Source: an uncultured Duncaniella sp.
GTDB taxonomy: Bacteria; Bacteroidota; Bacteroidia; Bacteroidales; Muribaculaceae
Length of the DNA stretch: 64,000 nucleotides
Assembly: GCA_910586665.1 (NCBI GenBank)
Contig: CAJUIX010000007.1
Location: 74,832 to 138,831, forward strand
Direction of reading: 5' to 3'
Position 1 is the stretch's first letter. The number at the start of each line of letters is the position of its first letter. The position numbers and the translations under genes are program-made. The notes under the pieces were generated by a model. The model was not told the origin of the DNA and searched no databases. It worked only from the letters and a program-made list of their open reading frames with translations. Below, in pieces: positions 43,901 through 52,144 of this stretch.

Positions 43901-44044
43901 GGCAACAGTCACACCGATAAGCGGCTCACCGATGTCATCGACCACAGTACCCTTTACCGTGTCGGCCAACGCGGATGATGTCCCGAAGAACACCAGGCAC
44001 AGTAGCAATGTGAGCCAGTGATGACGATTTGTTACATTCTTCAT
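40925..44044 (-). CDS. SusC/RagA-family TonB-dependent transporter, long form (pair 1)
   Basis: A 1039-residue SusC homolog from the ATG at 44044 (MKNVTNRHHWLTLLLCLVFF). A signal peptide is followed by the CarboxypepD_reg-like domain (VKGTVVDDIGEPLIGVTVAL), the TonB-box-like LDEVVVVGYGQQKK, the plug (SVLKDASATAVYGVKGANG) and the barrel ending RFNIGLDITL. An open frame adds 14 codons upstream that do not resemble a signal peptide. It is the first gene of the two-pair Sus block and lies 168 bases after the GH43 gene at 44213. That gap contains a hairpin and the shared leader motif, but no TAnnTTTG element that I can see. Confidence 0.95.
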   Translation of the reverse strand: MKNVTNRHHWLTLLLCLVFFGTSSALADTVKGTVVDDIGEPLIGVTVALKGNSKTVTATDIDGNYTLNVPDSKKAVLVFSYIGMNTQEVEVKGRSTVDVTLTTNTEQLDEVVVVGYGQQKKVSVVGAITQTSGEVLERAGGVSSLGAALTGNLPGVITSSSTGMPGEEDPEIIIRSKSSWNNSAPLVLVDGIEREMSSVDISSVANVSVLKDASATAVYGVKGANGVILITTKRGEEGNAQVHAKVNLTAKVASKLPKKYDAYDSYLLRNRAIERELLVGGSNAWGDMLPLEIIDKYRNPLNDEEWDRYPNVDWEDYLFKKAAFSYNASVDVSGGTKFVKYYAAVDFLHEGDLFKKFDNHRGYDAGFGFNRINVRSNLDFQLTPTTKLQVNLFGSNARRQTPYERNSWDPTASSYWNAAYKTAPGAMRPVYSDGTWGYYAPRDADVQNSAKIIATSGVEKRTTTKINSDFVLGQDLDFITKGLHLQGRLSLDYSFLEHRRGIVDLDNGVQSKWVDPTTGDVRYQQVMDQGSQLDFNNGIYWQTQGGEVNRDQTFRKVYYAFQVDYNRSFGKHEVTAMGAFNREDYARGSEFHHYREDWVFRTTYNFDYRYFAEFNGAYNGSEKFGSNNRFDFFPSFSLGWRLSEEPFMKGLTWIDQLKFRGSWGKVGDDSAGGRWLYRDQYSYGGNVMMGMVNPANTPYTFYKITMLGNPDITWEKVTKRNIGLDYGFLANMFSGSVDFFSDKRTDIFISGNNRAIPSYFGAQAPAANLGAVDSKGYELELRFNYPFNRDTRIWLNASMTHATNKVKFRDDAPLLPDYQKKAGHAIDQRLDYISSGTMGSWDDILGSTWASQNENKLPGDYKIVDFNGDGVIDVNDKAPVGYSSMPQNTYNATLGFEWKGLSAMVQFYGVTNVTREINFPTFNNSNVVAYVEGSYWTPLNGGLPMPRWTTKADESARGTRYSYDASFVRLKNAEISYRIPAKFTRKIGVSNCRVYVNGDNLWLWTKMPDDRESNLGGYNSTDGAYPTVRRFNIGLDITL

Positions 44045-44086
44045 TGTTAGTTCTATATTTTTTAATACTTTGTGATTTAGATACAT

Positions 44087-44127
44087 CGGCGTGTCATGAC
44101 GCCGGGATTTAAGGGATTGGTGTTACT
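44087..44127 (-). promoter_or_regulatory. susC leader elements: hairpin and shared motif
   Basis: CGGCGT (44087-44092) and ACGCCG (44099-44104) form a 6-base stem with a GTCATG loop. Beside it, 44104-44127 carries the motif shared with the GH98 leader (minus strand AGTAACACCAATCCCTTAAA then TCCC). Both lie 40-85 bases upstream of the start codon. The function is unknown; leader-RNA control is one possibility. Confidence 0.45.
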
Positions 44128-44212
44128 TTTTCTTTTAAGGTTTTTTGAACGTGAGATTTTGATTAGAGGGTTAATATTTGATTTAATTATTATCAAGCAG
44201 TTATCAACGTGA

Positions 44213-45931
44213 TCAGATTTTGTTGGAGGCATAGGGGCCTACCATAGTGCCGGTGAAGCCTCCGGCGGCGGCTGTCGATGTGTGGCGGGCGTCGACTCCC
44301 CTCTTCAGCGGCTCCCACTTTTCGCCGCGGTCGAGCGAGTAGAAGAAGTCGAGGGTCTTGCCGTTTGACACCACCCGGAGGTCGACACCAGTGTCAGAAT
44401 CGCTGACGGGAACGGAGGCGAGTTCCGACGAACCGCCATCGGTAATCATACGGAGTGATATGCACTGACCGGCATCGTTACAGCCGCGGGCGAGCTGGTA
44501 TTGGTGGGTCTCATCCTTCATGACGAGGAGGCCGGCGTGCTGCGAGGGATTGGCGGCGCGGAAGACGAGGTGGGTGGCGCAGTCATATTTATGGTGCTGG
44601 ACGCGGCGACCAATGTAAGCGGGGACGTTTTTCTCCTGTGTCGACACGTCGGCACACTTCAGAGTCAGATGTCCGGGGACATCGGTGAGCGAGAGATATT
44701 CCGAGGCATCGCCGCGGAGGGTGTGCCATTCGTGGGCAAGCGCCTGGGAGCTGAAATCGTCATTCCATTCGAAATTACCGAAGGTCACGCTGTCAGAGCG
44801 GACTGCTGCGGGACGCGAACCAATCAGAGCCACTGTCTCACCCTCGGAGGTGATGCGGGGCCAGCCATCCTCGGTCCATTTCACCGGGAGGAGGAAGGTT
44901 TCGCGGCCGAGATTCTCAAAGCCCCCCTCGATTGGGCGGCATGCCAGGAAGACTGCCCACCACTCCCCTTCCGGGGTCTCGACAAGGTCGGCATGGCCGG
45001 CACAGGTGACGGGGTTCTTCCTGCCGCGGTCAAGTCCGCGCTGGGTAAGAATCGGGTTCTCGTTCCAGGGGGTGTAGGGACCGAAAGGAGACTTCGCCTT
45101 ATAGATGACCTCGCTGTGTCCTTCGGCGGTTCCGCCCTCGGCGGTCATGAGATAATAGGTGCCGTCTACATTATATATATGTGGGCCTTCGCACCAGATG
45201 GGTTTGTCCTGCGGACGCCAGCCTTTATTGACGATAATCTTGCGCTCGCCGACACACTTGTCGGTAGCGGTGTCGAACTCCACGATTCTGACCGTGCGGT
45301 GGCCGGAATATTCGGGCTTGCCGTCGGGGGCGTCATCATTGTTGACAATATATGCCTTACCGTCCTTGTCGAAGAAGAACGAGGGGTCGATGCCCTGGAT
45401 TTCGGGGAGGTAAATAGGATCACTCCACTCGCCGAAGGGATCCTGGGTCTTCACGAAGAAGTTGCCGGCCCCGACGTTGGTGGTAATCATATAATAAGTC
45501 TTGTTTGCAGGATTGTATTTCATGTCCGGGGCAAAGATGCCGCCGCTGACATGCTGCAAGCGGAAGTTCTTGAGCTGTGACTCGCGTGTGAGTATGTGGC
45601 CTACCTGCTTCCAGTTGACGAGGTCGCGGCTGTGGAACAGGGGGACACCGGGGACATAGGTGAACGACGATGTGGCTATGAAGTAGTCACCATCGCCGTT
45701 GGTGCACACTGTCGGGTCGGAATACCATCCGGGAAGAATGGGGTTGTAGTATGAGCTTTTGTCAGGCAGTGGATTCTGGATATAGAAATCATCCGTCCCC
45801 TTATAGGAAAAGGACTCGAATATAGCCGTGTCCTCCTGCAGCGCCGCCTCGCTGCGTGATGCCGAGCAAGCCGTGAGAGCGATGGCCGCACTCATGGCAA
45901 TCCCGGTCAGATTCAGGTAGTGATGGTTCAT
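44213..45931 (-). CDS. GH43 beta-xylosidase/arabinofuranosidase-like lipoprotein with C-terminal sandwich
   Basis: A 572-residue protein with a signal peptide and lipobox-like LTACS. The GH43 propeller shows the base Asp in GWYSDPTVC, the Asp of GIDPSFFFDKDG and the acid Glu in WCEGPHIY, followed by GHADLVETPEGEWWAVFLA. From about residue 365 a DUF1349/GH43_C2-like sandwich begins (FEWNDDFSSQALAHEWHTLR), ending FTGTMVGPYASNKI. These two-domain GH43 enzymes are beta-xylosidases or arabinofuranosidases. It has its own activator-type promoter (45991-46078) and precedes the Sus block. Confidence 0.9.
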   Translation of the reverse strand: MNHHYLNLTGIAMSAAIALTACSASRSEAALQEDTAIFESFSYKGTDDFYIQNPLPDKSSYYNPILPGWYSDPTVCTNGDGDYFIATSSFTYVPGVPLFHSRDLVNWKQVGHILTRESQLKNFRLQHVSGGIFAPDMKYNPANKTYYMITTNVGAGNFFVKTQDPFGEWSDPIYLPEIQGIDPSFFFDKDGKAYIVNNDDAPDGKPEYSGHRTVRIVEFDTATDKCVGERKIIVNKGWRPQDKPIWCEGPHIYNVDGTYYLMTAEGGTAEGHSEVIYKAKSPFGPYTPWNENPILTQRGLDRGRKNPVTCAGHADLVETPEGEWWAVFLACRPIEGGFENLGRETFLLPVKWTEDGWPRITSEGETVALIGSRPAAVRSDSVTFGNFEWNDDFSSQALAHEWHTLRGDASEYLSLTDVPGHLTLKCADVSTQEKNVPAYIGRRVQHHKYDCATHLVFRAANPSQHAGLLVMKDETHQYQLARGCNDAGQCISLRMITDGGSSELASVPVSDSDTGVDLRVVSNGKTLDFFYSLDRGEKWEPLKRGVDARHTSTAAAGGFTGTMVGPYASNKI

Positions 45932-45990
45932 GATAGTTATTCTTTGTGATTGGTATTCTGTTGATGAATGTTAAGGAAGAAGAACATTTG

Positions 45991-46078
45991 CAAAGTTATG
46001 TGATGTGTGCTATCGTGATTATAAATAATGTTGCATTGACGTATCATAGAGTCTCACCGCTGCTTTTTTATGTCTCAT
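45991..46078 (-). promoter_or_regulatory. Activator-type promoter and putative operator A of the hybrid two-component regulator
   Basis: The minus-strand -7 element TAACTTTG (45991-45998) has no -33 partner. On the plus strand, CATTGACGT lies at 46034-46042, GTCTCAC at 46051-46057 and ATGTCTCAT at 46070-46078. The GTCTCA cores are 21 bases apart. In promoter B (54738-54846), CATTGACGT and ATGTCGCAT occur at exactly the same distances from the -7 element. The GH43 start codon is 59 bases downstream of the -7 element. The rest of the 307-base gap holds the hairpin at 46138-46170 and nothing else recognised. Confidence 0.7.
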
Positions 46079-46137
46079 ATTCATTTGAATTCGTCTTGCC
46101 TATATTGAAAGCCAGCAGATTAGGCCAACGCCGACAA

Positions 46138-46170
46138 TAAGGGCGGATTTCGCGACGAAATCCGCCCTTA
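46138..46170. terminator. Strong 15-base-pair stem-loop between two GH43 genes
   Basis: TAAGGGCGGATTTCG (46138-46152) pairs perfectly with CGAAATCCGCCCTTA (46156-46170) around a CGA loop. It follows the GH43 gene ending at 46239 on the minus strand and precedes promoter A. A T-rich tail lies on the plus-strand side only, so on the minus strand it may act as a processing or stability barrier and not as a classical terminator. Confidence 0.65.
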
Positions 46171-46238
46171 GAGGTATTTTTATCATTTTTGAAGTCTCGG
46201 ACTATAAAATCCGTAGACTGTAACATTACTAATTTTTG

Positions 46239-47870
46239 TTATCGGCATGCTGTCCGGGCCGCTTCATCAGGAGCGCGGTTATACTCGAAGCTGTCGACGT
46301 CGATATATCCGCCCGGGGTTTTTGTTGCATAGTTGTAGACCGCGAAACGCTGACCCATGAAGAGGCGGCGGTAGTCATAGCGCATCTTGTATTCCTTGCC
46401 GAGCTGCTTCCAGCTCTTGCCGTCGGTGCTGTAGTGACAGGTTGCGGTGTCGCGTCCGAGACGGAAGTCGGCACAGATGCGGAGATAGACCTTGTTGCTC
46501 TTCAATGCCACAGTCTCCTCTGCCTCATCCTCGACATTGTCAATGACCTTACTTCCTTCTTTGAAATTGACAACAGTGTTGTGCTTGCGGAGTGTCTTCC
46601 TGCCACCTTCCTTGCTTATGGATAGGAGTGTGGAGTGACCGTTGAAGGCACCGAAGCCGGCCACGTCGCCATCCTTCATTTTCGAGAGGTCGAGGCATAC
46701 AGTGCCGTCACAGGATGGACCCTCCATGCGCTGCGATATAGTGTTGACGGCCTCATAGATATTCGCGGCCATGCGCGAGGTCTTCAGGCGCAGATAGCCG
46801 GGACGCTCGGCGAGCGACCATGCGCTGTCGTCGGGGTTGTGGTTCCACTCCCAGTGGTAACCGAGGGTCTTGCCGGAGAAGTCGTCAGACTTCACAAGCT
46901 CTGTCGGCTTGGCAGAGCGGCATTTATAATCAACATGCAGGGGCACTTTGCCATTGTTGCCTATGACAGGCCAGCCATTTTCCCACTTGCAAGGACTGAG
47001 TGTCAGGACTCGGCCTACGGCATTACGGTCCTGGAAAATCACACCCCACCAGTTGCCGTCGCTGTCATCAACAAGCGTTCCCTGGGCAACATAGGGGAAA
47101 CCTGCAAAATTATCCTCAAGGACAACCTTGTATTCGTATGGACCTGTAATTTTATCAGCACGATAGCAGAGCTGGCGGCGCGGACCGTTTTTGGGCCAGT
47201 TGATAATCATCACATAATACTTTCCGTTATGTTTTATGACGCGACTTCCCTCATGCAAGCCGGCAGTATCGTCATTAGTCCTTATGACGGTCATATTCAC
47301 GCCACCCTCCTTAACCCCGCTGAGGTCGGGATTAAGCTCGCGCAGCTTTATGTCGCCGCTGCCATAAAAAACGTATGCCTTACCGTCATCATCAAAGAAC
47401 AAGGAGGAGTCATGGAAGTGAGGGGCGCGGCAGATGAGCTTCCAGGGGCCCTCGGCTTTCTCTGCTTCGTAGATATAGGATTTGTAAGGCTCGTCGTTGG
47501 GAGAGAAGAGAGCAACGAAACGGCCATCGTGATAGCGCAAAGATGTAGCCCATTGGCCTTTACCATAGACTGTGCCTCCGTCAAGGTCATAGTTCGGGGT
47601 ATCCGTGAGCTTATCAAACATGTAACTTACAGTTTCCCAGTTGACAAGATCTTTGGAGTGCATCACCGGGCATCCGGGCATAAGGTGCATGGTGGTCGTG
47701 ACCATGTAGAAGTCATCGCCGACACGGATTACGTCAGGGTCAGGAACGTCGGCCCACATCATCGGGTTGATCATGGTGGCCATCTCTCCAACTTTCAGCT
47801 CTTCAGCCGAAAGCGGCATCGACAATGCCCCCAAGAGGGCAAGCGACCAGACAGGAATTTTAAATTTCAT
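46239..47870 (-). CDS. GH43 glycosidase (beta-xylosidase/arabinofuranosidase-like)
   Basis: A 543-residue secreted enzyme (signal peptide MKFKIPVWSLALLGALSMPLSA). The GH43 active-site residues are visible as WADVPDPDVIRVGD (base), HFHDSSLFFDDDG (second Asp region) and AGLHEGSRVIKH (acid Glu). The C-terminal third, from about residue 330, is a GH43_C2-type sandwich (KSDDFSGKTLGYHWEWNHNP ... GGYIDVDSFEYNR). It is the last gene of the GH115-GH97-GH95-GH43 transcript, 17 bases after GH95. Confidence 0.88.
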   Translation of the reverse strand: MKFKIPVWSLALLGALSMPLSAEELKVGEMATMINPMMWADVPDPDVIRVGDDFYMVTTTMHLMPGCPVMHSKDLVNWETVSYMFDKLTDTPNYDLDGGTVYGKGQWATSLRYHDGRFVALFSPNDEPYKSYIYEAEKAEGPWKLICRAPHFHDSSLFFDDDGKAYVFYGSGDIKLRELNPDLSGVKEGGVNMTVIRTNDDTAGLHEGSRVIKHNGKYYVMIINWPKNGPRRQLCYRADKITGPYEYKVVLEDNFAGFPYVAQGTLVDDSDGNWWGVIFQDRNAVGRVLTLSPCKWENGWPVIGNNGKVPLHVDYKCRSAKPTELVKSDDFSGKTLGYHWEWNHNPDDSAWSLAERPGYLRLKTSRMAANIYEAVNTISQRMEGPSCDGTVCLDLSKMKDGDVAGFGAFNGHSTLLSISKEGGRKTLRKHNTVVNFKEGSKVIDNVEDEAEETVALKSNKVYLRICADFRLGRDTATCHYSTDGKSWKQLGKEYKMRYDYRRLFMGQRFAVYNYATKTPGGYIDVDSFEYNRAPDEAARTACR

Positions 47871-47887
47871 TGTTATTATAATTTAAA

Positions 47888-50368
47888 TTAATACGATTCA
47901 AAGTGATAGACCTCTCCGGGAGTGGTGCGGATATCATATTCATAGACCTTGTAGGTCTTCGGATAGAGCGCCCTACCCTCTGGGGAAACTTGCGCATCCT
48001 CCATCGTTGCCGGGGCATAGAGATTGTTAGGACAGCTGCCTTCGGCAAGGGTCAACCCCTCCCCTTTCAGCGGGATGTATGAGCGCAGGCGCAGAACTCC
48101 GCCGTTGTTCGACTTTATATCGGCCTCCACCAGCTGTCCGCCTGCCCATTTCATGTTCACATCAAAATTTCCACGAGCTTTAAGACCAGACACGCTACCC
48201 TCCGCCCAAGAATCGGGAAGAGCAGGAAGCAGATGCACGGCTCCGTCATGGCTCTGCAACAACATCTCGGCTATACCTGCCGTAAAACCGAAGTTACCGT
48301 CAATCTGAAATGGCGGATGAGCGTCAAACAAATTGGGATATAGGCGTCCATCGCCGCTCTTGGCATCCCATGCCGACCCGTTCTTATCGCCCGGGCGCAG
48401 AGTAATCATATTGCGTATGATCTTATCCGCATGATTTCCGTCGAGCAGGCGTGCCCATAGGTTGACCTTCCAGCCGATGCTCCACCCAGTAGCCATATCT
48501 CCGCGCTGAATGAGCGAGGTCTCAGCTCCCTTAAACGCCAGGGGAGTACTGTAAGGAGAAATTTGGTTAGAGGGGAAAAGGCCGTATAGGTGAGACACAT
48601 GCCTGTGCTCGTCGCGAGGATTGTCGGCATCCTTTATCCACTCCTGCAGCTGTCCGTGACGGCCCACTCTCATTGGCTGGAGACGGCTGAGAGCACTCTT
48701 CAGTTTCTGACGATACTCCGCGCTCTCACCGAGCTCCTCAGCGGCATAATATGTGTTGCTGAGAGCATCGAAAGCAATCTGATTATCCATTGTACAGCCG
48801 GCAGTTATATATGAAGCCGTATAGCCATGCTCTGGAGACATTGAAGGGTTAGTAACCAAAAGACCAGTTGACGGATCTTCAATCAAATGACTGAGATAGA
48901 AATCGGCTGTGCCTTTTATGACAGGATAATACTTTTTCAAGAATTCCCGGTCGCCAGTAAAGCGATAGTGCTCCCATAGATGAGTCGCGAGCCATGCACC
49001 GCCGTTAGGCCACATGCCGAACTGAGCGAAATCCACCGGCCCGCAGATGCGCCACGCATCGGTATTATGATGGGCCACCCAGCCGTCGGCTCCGTAAAGC
49101 ACACGGGCTGTCTTAGCACCTGTCTCCGACAAATCCTTAATCATATCAAACAGCGGCTCATGACATTCCTGCAAGTTGGTCACCTCGGCAGGCCAATAAT
49201 TCATCTCCGTGTTGATATTGATAGTGTATTTGCTATCCCAAGGAGCATTTTGGCTCTCATTCCAGACTCCTTGCAGGTTAGCTGGCTGACCGCCCGGCTG
49301 GGAAGAGGATATGAGCAGGTATCTTCCGTACTGAAACAGAAGCGCAACCAGCGCAGGATCATACTTTTCATTGAAGGAAACGACACGCAGGGGTGTCTCC
49401 ATTGTCGACGATGTCGCATCGGAAGGCAGCTTAAGCGACACACGGTCAAACTGCTCGTGATATGCAGCTTTGTGGGCGGCCAGAGCTTTCTCATAACCAG
49501 TATTCACCGTCTTCTCGAGCATAGCAGCAACTTTTTTAGTTGCATTTCCGCTTATATCATTGTAACTAACGTAATTAGTGGCCGCAGCGATATATATCAC
49601 CGCCTCGGACGCATTAGTAACACTCAGAGCATCTTTCGAAGCTTTGACTTTTCCGTCAGTGATAACTTTGAGCCCGCACTCGGCAGTCAGACCGGCCTTT
49701 ATGCCTTCCTGATCCATGCCCGGAACTGTGACTGTCAGAGTGTTGCCCTTCGCCTTGACAGTGCTGCCTCCGGGAGCGTCATATTCGAGGGCAAAGTTTA
49801 AGGCTCGCGCCTTGTCGGCACTCATGCGAATAACGACAACTCCCTGAGGCAGAGATGCGAAAGCCTCTCGGGCGTAAGTCACATCGCCGACCTTATACAT
49901 GACCGATGCCACGGCATCTTTTATATCAAGCTCGCGCCGATAGTCTCCGACTTCCCCCGCAGGATATGAGAAATTAACGACAGCACTTCCAAGGGTGAGA
50001 TAGCGCATGCCGTGCTGAGGAGCCATGTAGTATTTGCCTATCAGATTTTCAGCCTCTTTTGTCTTTTCTTGAAATACAAGATTCCGTATTTCAGACAGAT
50101 GCGCCAAGCCTTCGGGATTATTATTGTCATGAGGGCTACCGCTCCAGAAAGTCTCCTCGTTGAGCTGGATTCTCTCCCGGTCAACACCACCGAAGACCAT
50201 TGCACCCATGCGGGAATTACCCAATGGCAATGCTTCAACCCATTCCTGGGCAGGTGAGGAATACCATAAAGTCTGATTCTCCTCCGCCCGGAGCGAAAGA
50301 CCGGGCAAAATCATTGCAAAGGCCAAAGTCAAAGTACGACTGAACATTATGCCTATTTTATCTTTCAT
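47888..50368 (-). CDS. GH95 alpha-L-fucosidase/alpha-L-galactosidase
   Basis: An 826-residue enzyme with the GH95 N-terminal beta domain ([20 protein letters not shown], then [11 protein letters not shown]) and an (alpha/alpha)6 domain carrying the asparagine-rich [16 protein letters not shown] segment and [18 protein letters not shown]95 members invert alpha-1,2-fucosides. Some Bacteroides members in complex-xylan loci are alpha-L-galactosidases, which suits this PUL, but the specificity cannot be decided from the sequence alone. The start codon used lies 4 bases after the GH97 stop; a second ATG 7 codons later directly precedes the hydrophobic signal segment. Confidence 0.88.
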   Translation of the reverse strand: MKDKIGIMFSRTLTLAFAMILPGLSLRAEENQTLWYSSPAQEWVEALPLGNSRMGAMVFGGVDRERIQLNEETFWSGSPHDNNNPEGLAHLSEIRNLVFQEKTKEAENLIGKYYMAPQHGMRYLTLGSAVVNFSYPAGEVGDYRRELDIKDAVASVMYKVGDVTYAREAFASLPQGVVVIRMSADKARALNFALEYDAPGGSTVKAKGNTLTVTVPGMDQEGIKAGLTAECGLKVITDGKVKASKDALSVTNASEAVIYIAAATNYVSYNDISGNATKKVAAMLEKTVNTGYEKALAAHKAAYHEQFDRVSLKLPSDATSSTMETPLRVVSFNEKYDPALVALLFQYGRYLLISSSQPGGQPANLQGVWNESQNAPWDSKYTININTEMNYWPAEVTNLQECHEPLFDMIKDLSETGAKTARVLYGADGWVAHHNTDAWRICGPVDFAQFGMWPNGGAWLATHLWEHYRFTGDREFLKKYYPVIKGTADFYLSHLIEDPSTGLLVTNPSMSPEHGYTASYITAGCTMDNQIAFDALSNTYYAAEELGESAEYRQKLKSALSRLQPMRVGRHGQLQEWIKDADNPRDEHRHVSHLYGLFPSNQISPYSTPLAFKGAETSLIQRGDMATGWSIGWKVNLWARLLDGNHADKIIRNMITLRPGDKNGSAWDAKSGDGRLYPNLFDAHPPFQIDGNFGFTAGIAEMLLQSHDGAVHLLPALPDSWAEGSVSGLKARGNFDVNMKWAGGQLVEADIKSNNGGVLRLRSYIPLKGEGLTLAEGSCPNNLYAPATMEDAQVSPEGRALYPKTYKVYEYDIRTTPGEVYHFESY

Positions 50369-50372
50369 AATC

Positions 50373-52124
50373 TTATTTTATTGTTTTTACGACCAACACA
50401 AAACCACCGCGGGGCTGCATCACAACAGCCCCAGGGCACTTGGCCGGTTTTGAAATATTCCATTTTTCAGACGTAAGACCGTCACTGTCAGCATATAGAG
50501 TTATATCAGGCCTTTCAGGCAATGACAAGGGACCATAATCAAGAGTAACCTCCGACTTGCTGTCATTGCCGTTGATACCGGCGATATACCATGTATCGCC
50601 CTTGCGTCTGCCTATTACGACGTAATCTCCCGGATAACCGGCAATCAGCTTCGTATCATCCCATGCAGCCGGAAGCTCGCCAAAATAGTTTCGCACAGCC
50701 TCAGGCTGAGCCAATATACTTTCGGGGCGGTCAGCTATATGCTGTATTCCCGACTCAAACAACGCTGTCAGAGCTAGTTCATGAGCATGGGTGGTGATGT
50801 GCGGATGCTGCGAGTCGGAGAAAGCGCAGGGCGTGTAGTCCATTGGTCCGATAACGTTTCGCGTGAAGGGAAGAGTGGCATTGTGACGCGCAGCTTTGTC
50901 AGTGAAGGTGGGCACATTGTTGTACCACTCAGCGCCATAAACCGCCTCGGTGGTGATTAGATTAGGATATGTGCGCTGCCAGCCGCGAGGGATGGTCGCA
51001 CCGTGAAAATTGACGAGCAAGTGGTGGCGCGCAGCTGCCTCAAGTAATTCTGCCATATATTTGATGTTCAGATTGGTATCTCCTGAGAAAAAGTCGATTT
51101 TCACACCTGCCACACCGAGCTTCTCGCACCATGCAAACTCCTTTTCGCGCCCCTCAGGAGTATTGAGACGGTATTTCGGACCGGGAGCACCGTTGACCCA
51201 GCCTACGGATGAATTATACCATATCATAGGCTTCACCCCTTTGGCGAGGGAGTAGGCAATAGCGTCCTCAACGCTCTTTCCATCACCCATTTCGTCCCAT
51301 TCGGCGTCTATGAGCGTGTAAGGAAGCGAGAGAGCCTCAGCCATGTCGGCATATTTGCAGATTATGTCATAATTATTTGAACCGTGGTTGTAGGCCCAGT
51401 AAATCCATGAAGCCACACCCGGCTGCACCCACGACCAGTCGCCCGGCCGGCTTTCAGCCGAATTATCGGTCACGAGTGTCGACTCGACAACATCGGCAAG
51501 GGTGCCGATTATGACAGTTTGCCATCCGGGAGCCTCGGCTCCGTCGGGACGAAGCTCGAATACACCCGGTTCGGCTGTGGCATACATGCTCGAGGCCGCA
51601 CACCCAGGTTCAATTCCCGACTCCGTGAGCAGGGCAAAGGTCCCCCTGCTATATTCAAAGAGAGCAGGATAGCCGAGGCGTGAACCTGCGGCAACGTCGC
51701 TATCCTTAGGGAAAAACTGCTCGTAGCAATCAGTCCAGGGCTGCAACCAGTCATGTGCAGCCGTCGAAAAGTCGACTCGGCTTACATGCCCTCCCTTCCA
51801 GGCCACTCCGTCGTTGTAAAGACGCACGGTCAGTGTCTTGCCGCCACCAGTTGAGTAGTTAAGCGTAACAAATTCGTTGCTGCAATGACTACGCTTACCG
51901 CTAATCATTTTATAATCAACCTTCTCAACCTGACCGGCCGATAAAAGCAGGGCAGAGTCACAACGGAGACTAAAAATCGGCAGTGAATTGTCATCCGAGA
52001 CATGGCACACCTTCAACGCATCAGTCTCAACCACAACCTTGAGAGCTCCGTCAGGGGATGTTTGCCCCCAAACAGCTACAGCCGCGAAAGAAAGTAGCGC
52101 TGATATACAATCTTTTTTTAACAT
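50373..52124 (-). CDS. GH97 retaining alpha-galactosidase-type enzyme
   Basis: A 583-residue secreted enzyme (signal peptide to about VWG-Q). The N-terminal super-sandwich is followed by the TIM barrel with [26 protein letters not shown] and [15 protein letters not shown]97 has two mechanisms: inverting members use a glutamate base, while retaining members use an aspartate nucleophile. The Asp in GVKIDFF points to the retaining alpha-galactosidase branch, and ITTEAVYG supplies the likely acid/base Glu. It lies between GH115 (20 bases upstream) and GH95 (4 bases downstream) in one transcript. Confidence 0.88.
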   Translation of the reverse strand: MLKKDCISALLSFAAVAVWGQTSPDGALKVVVETDALKVCHVSDDNSLPIFSLRCDSALLLSAGQVEKVDYKMISGKRSHCSNEFVTLNYSTGGGKTLTVRLYNDGVAWKGGHVSRVDFSTAAHDWLQPWTDCYEQFFPKDSDVAAGSRLGYPALFEYSRGTFALLTESGIEPGCAASSMYATAEPGVFELRPDGAEAPGWQTVIIGTLADVVESTLVTDNSAESRPGDWSWVQPGVASWIYWAYNHGSNNYDIICKYADMAEALSLPYTLIDAEWDEMGDGKSVEDAIAYSLAKGVKPMIWYNSSVGWVNGAPGPKYRLNTPEGREKEFAWCEKLGVAGVKIDFFSGDTNLNIKYMAELLEAAARHHLLVNFHGATIPRGWQRTYPNLITTEAVYGAEWYNNVPTFTDKAARHNATLPFTRNVIGPMDYTPCAFSDSQHPHITTHAHELALTALFESGIQHIADRPESILAQPEAVRNYFGELPAAWDDTKLIAGYPGDYVVIGRRKGDTWYIAGINGNDSKSEVTLDYGPLSLPERPDITLYADSDGLTSEKWNISKPAKCPGAVVMQPRGGFVLVVKTIK

Positions 52125-52144
52125 TTCGGACTTTATTGATGATT

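Noticed and set aside
45946..46140. 64-codon plus-strand open frame between two GH43 genes
   Set aside because: It overlaps the activator-type promoter and ends inside the stem-loop; no family resemblance.
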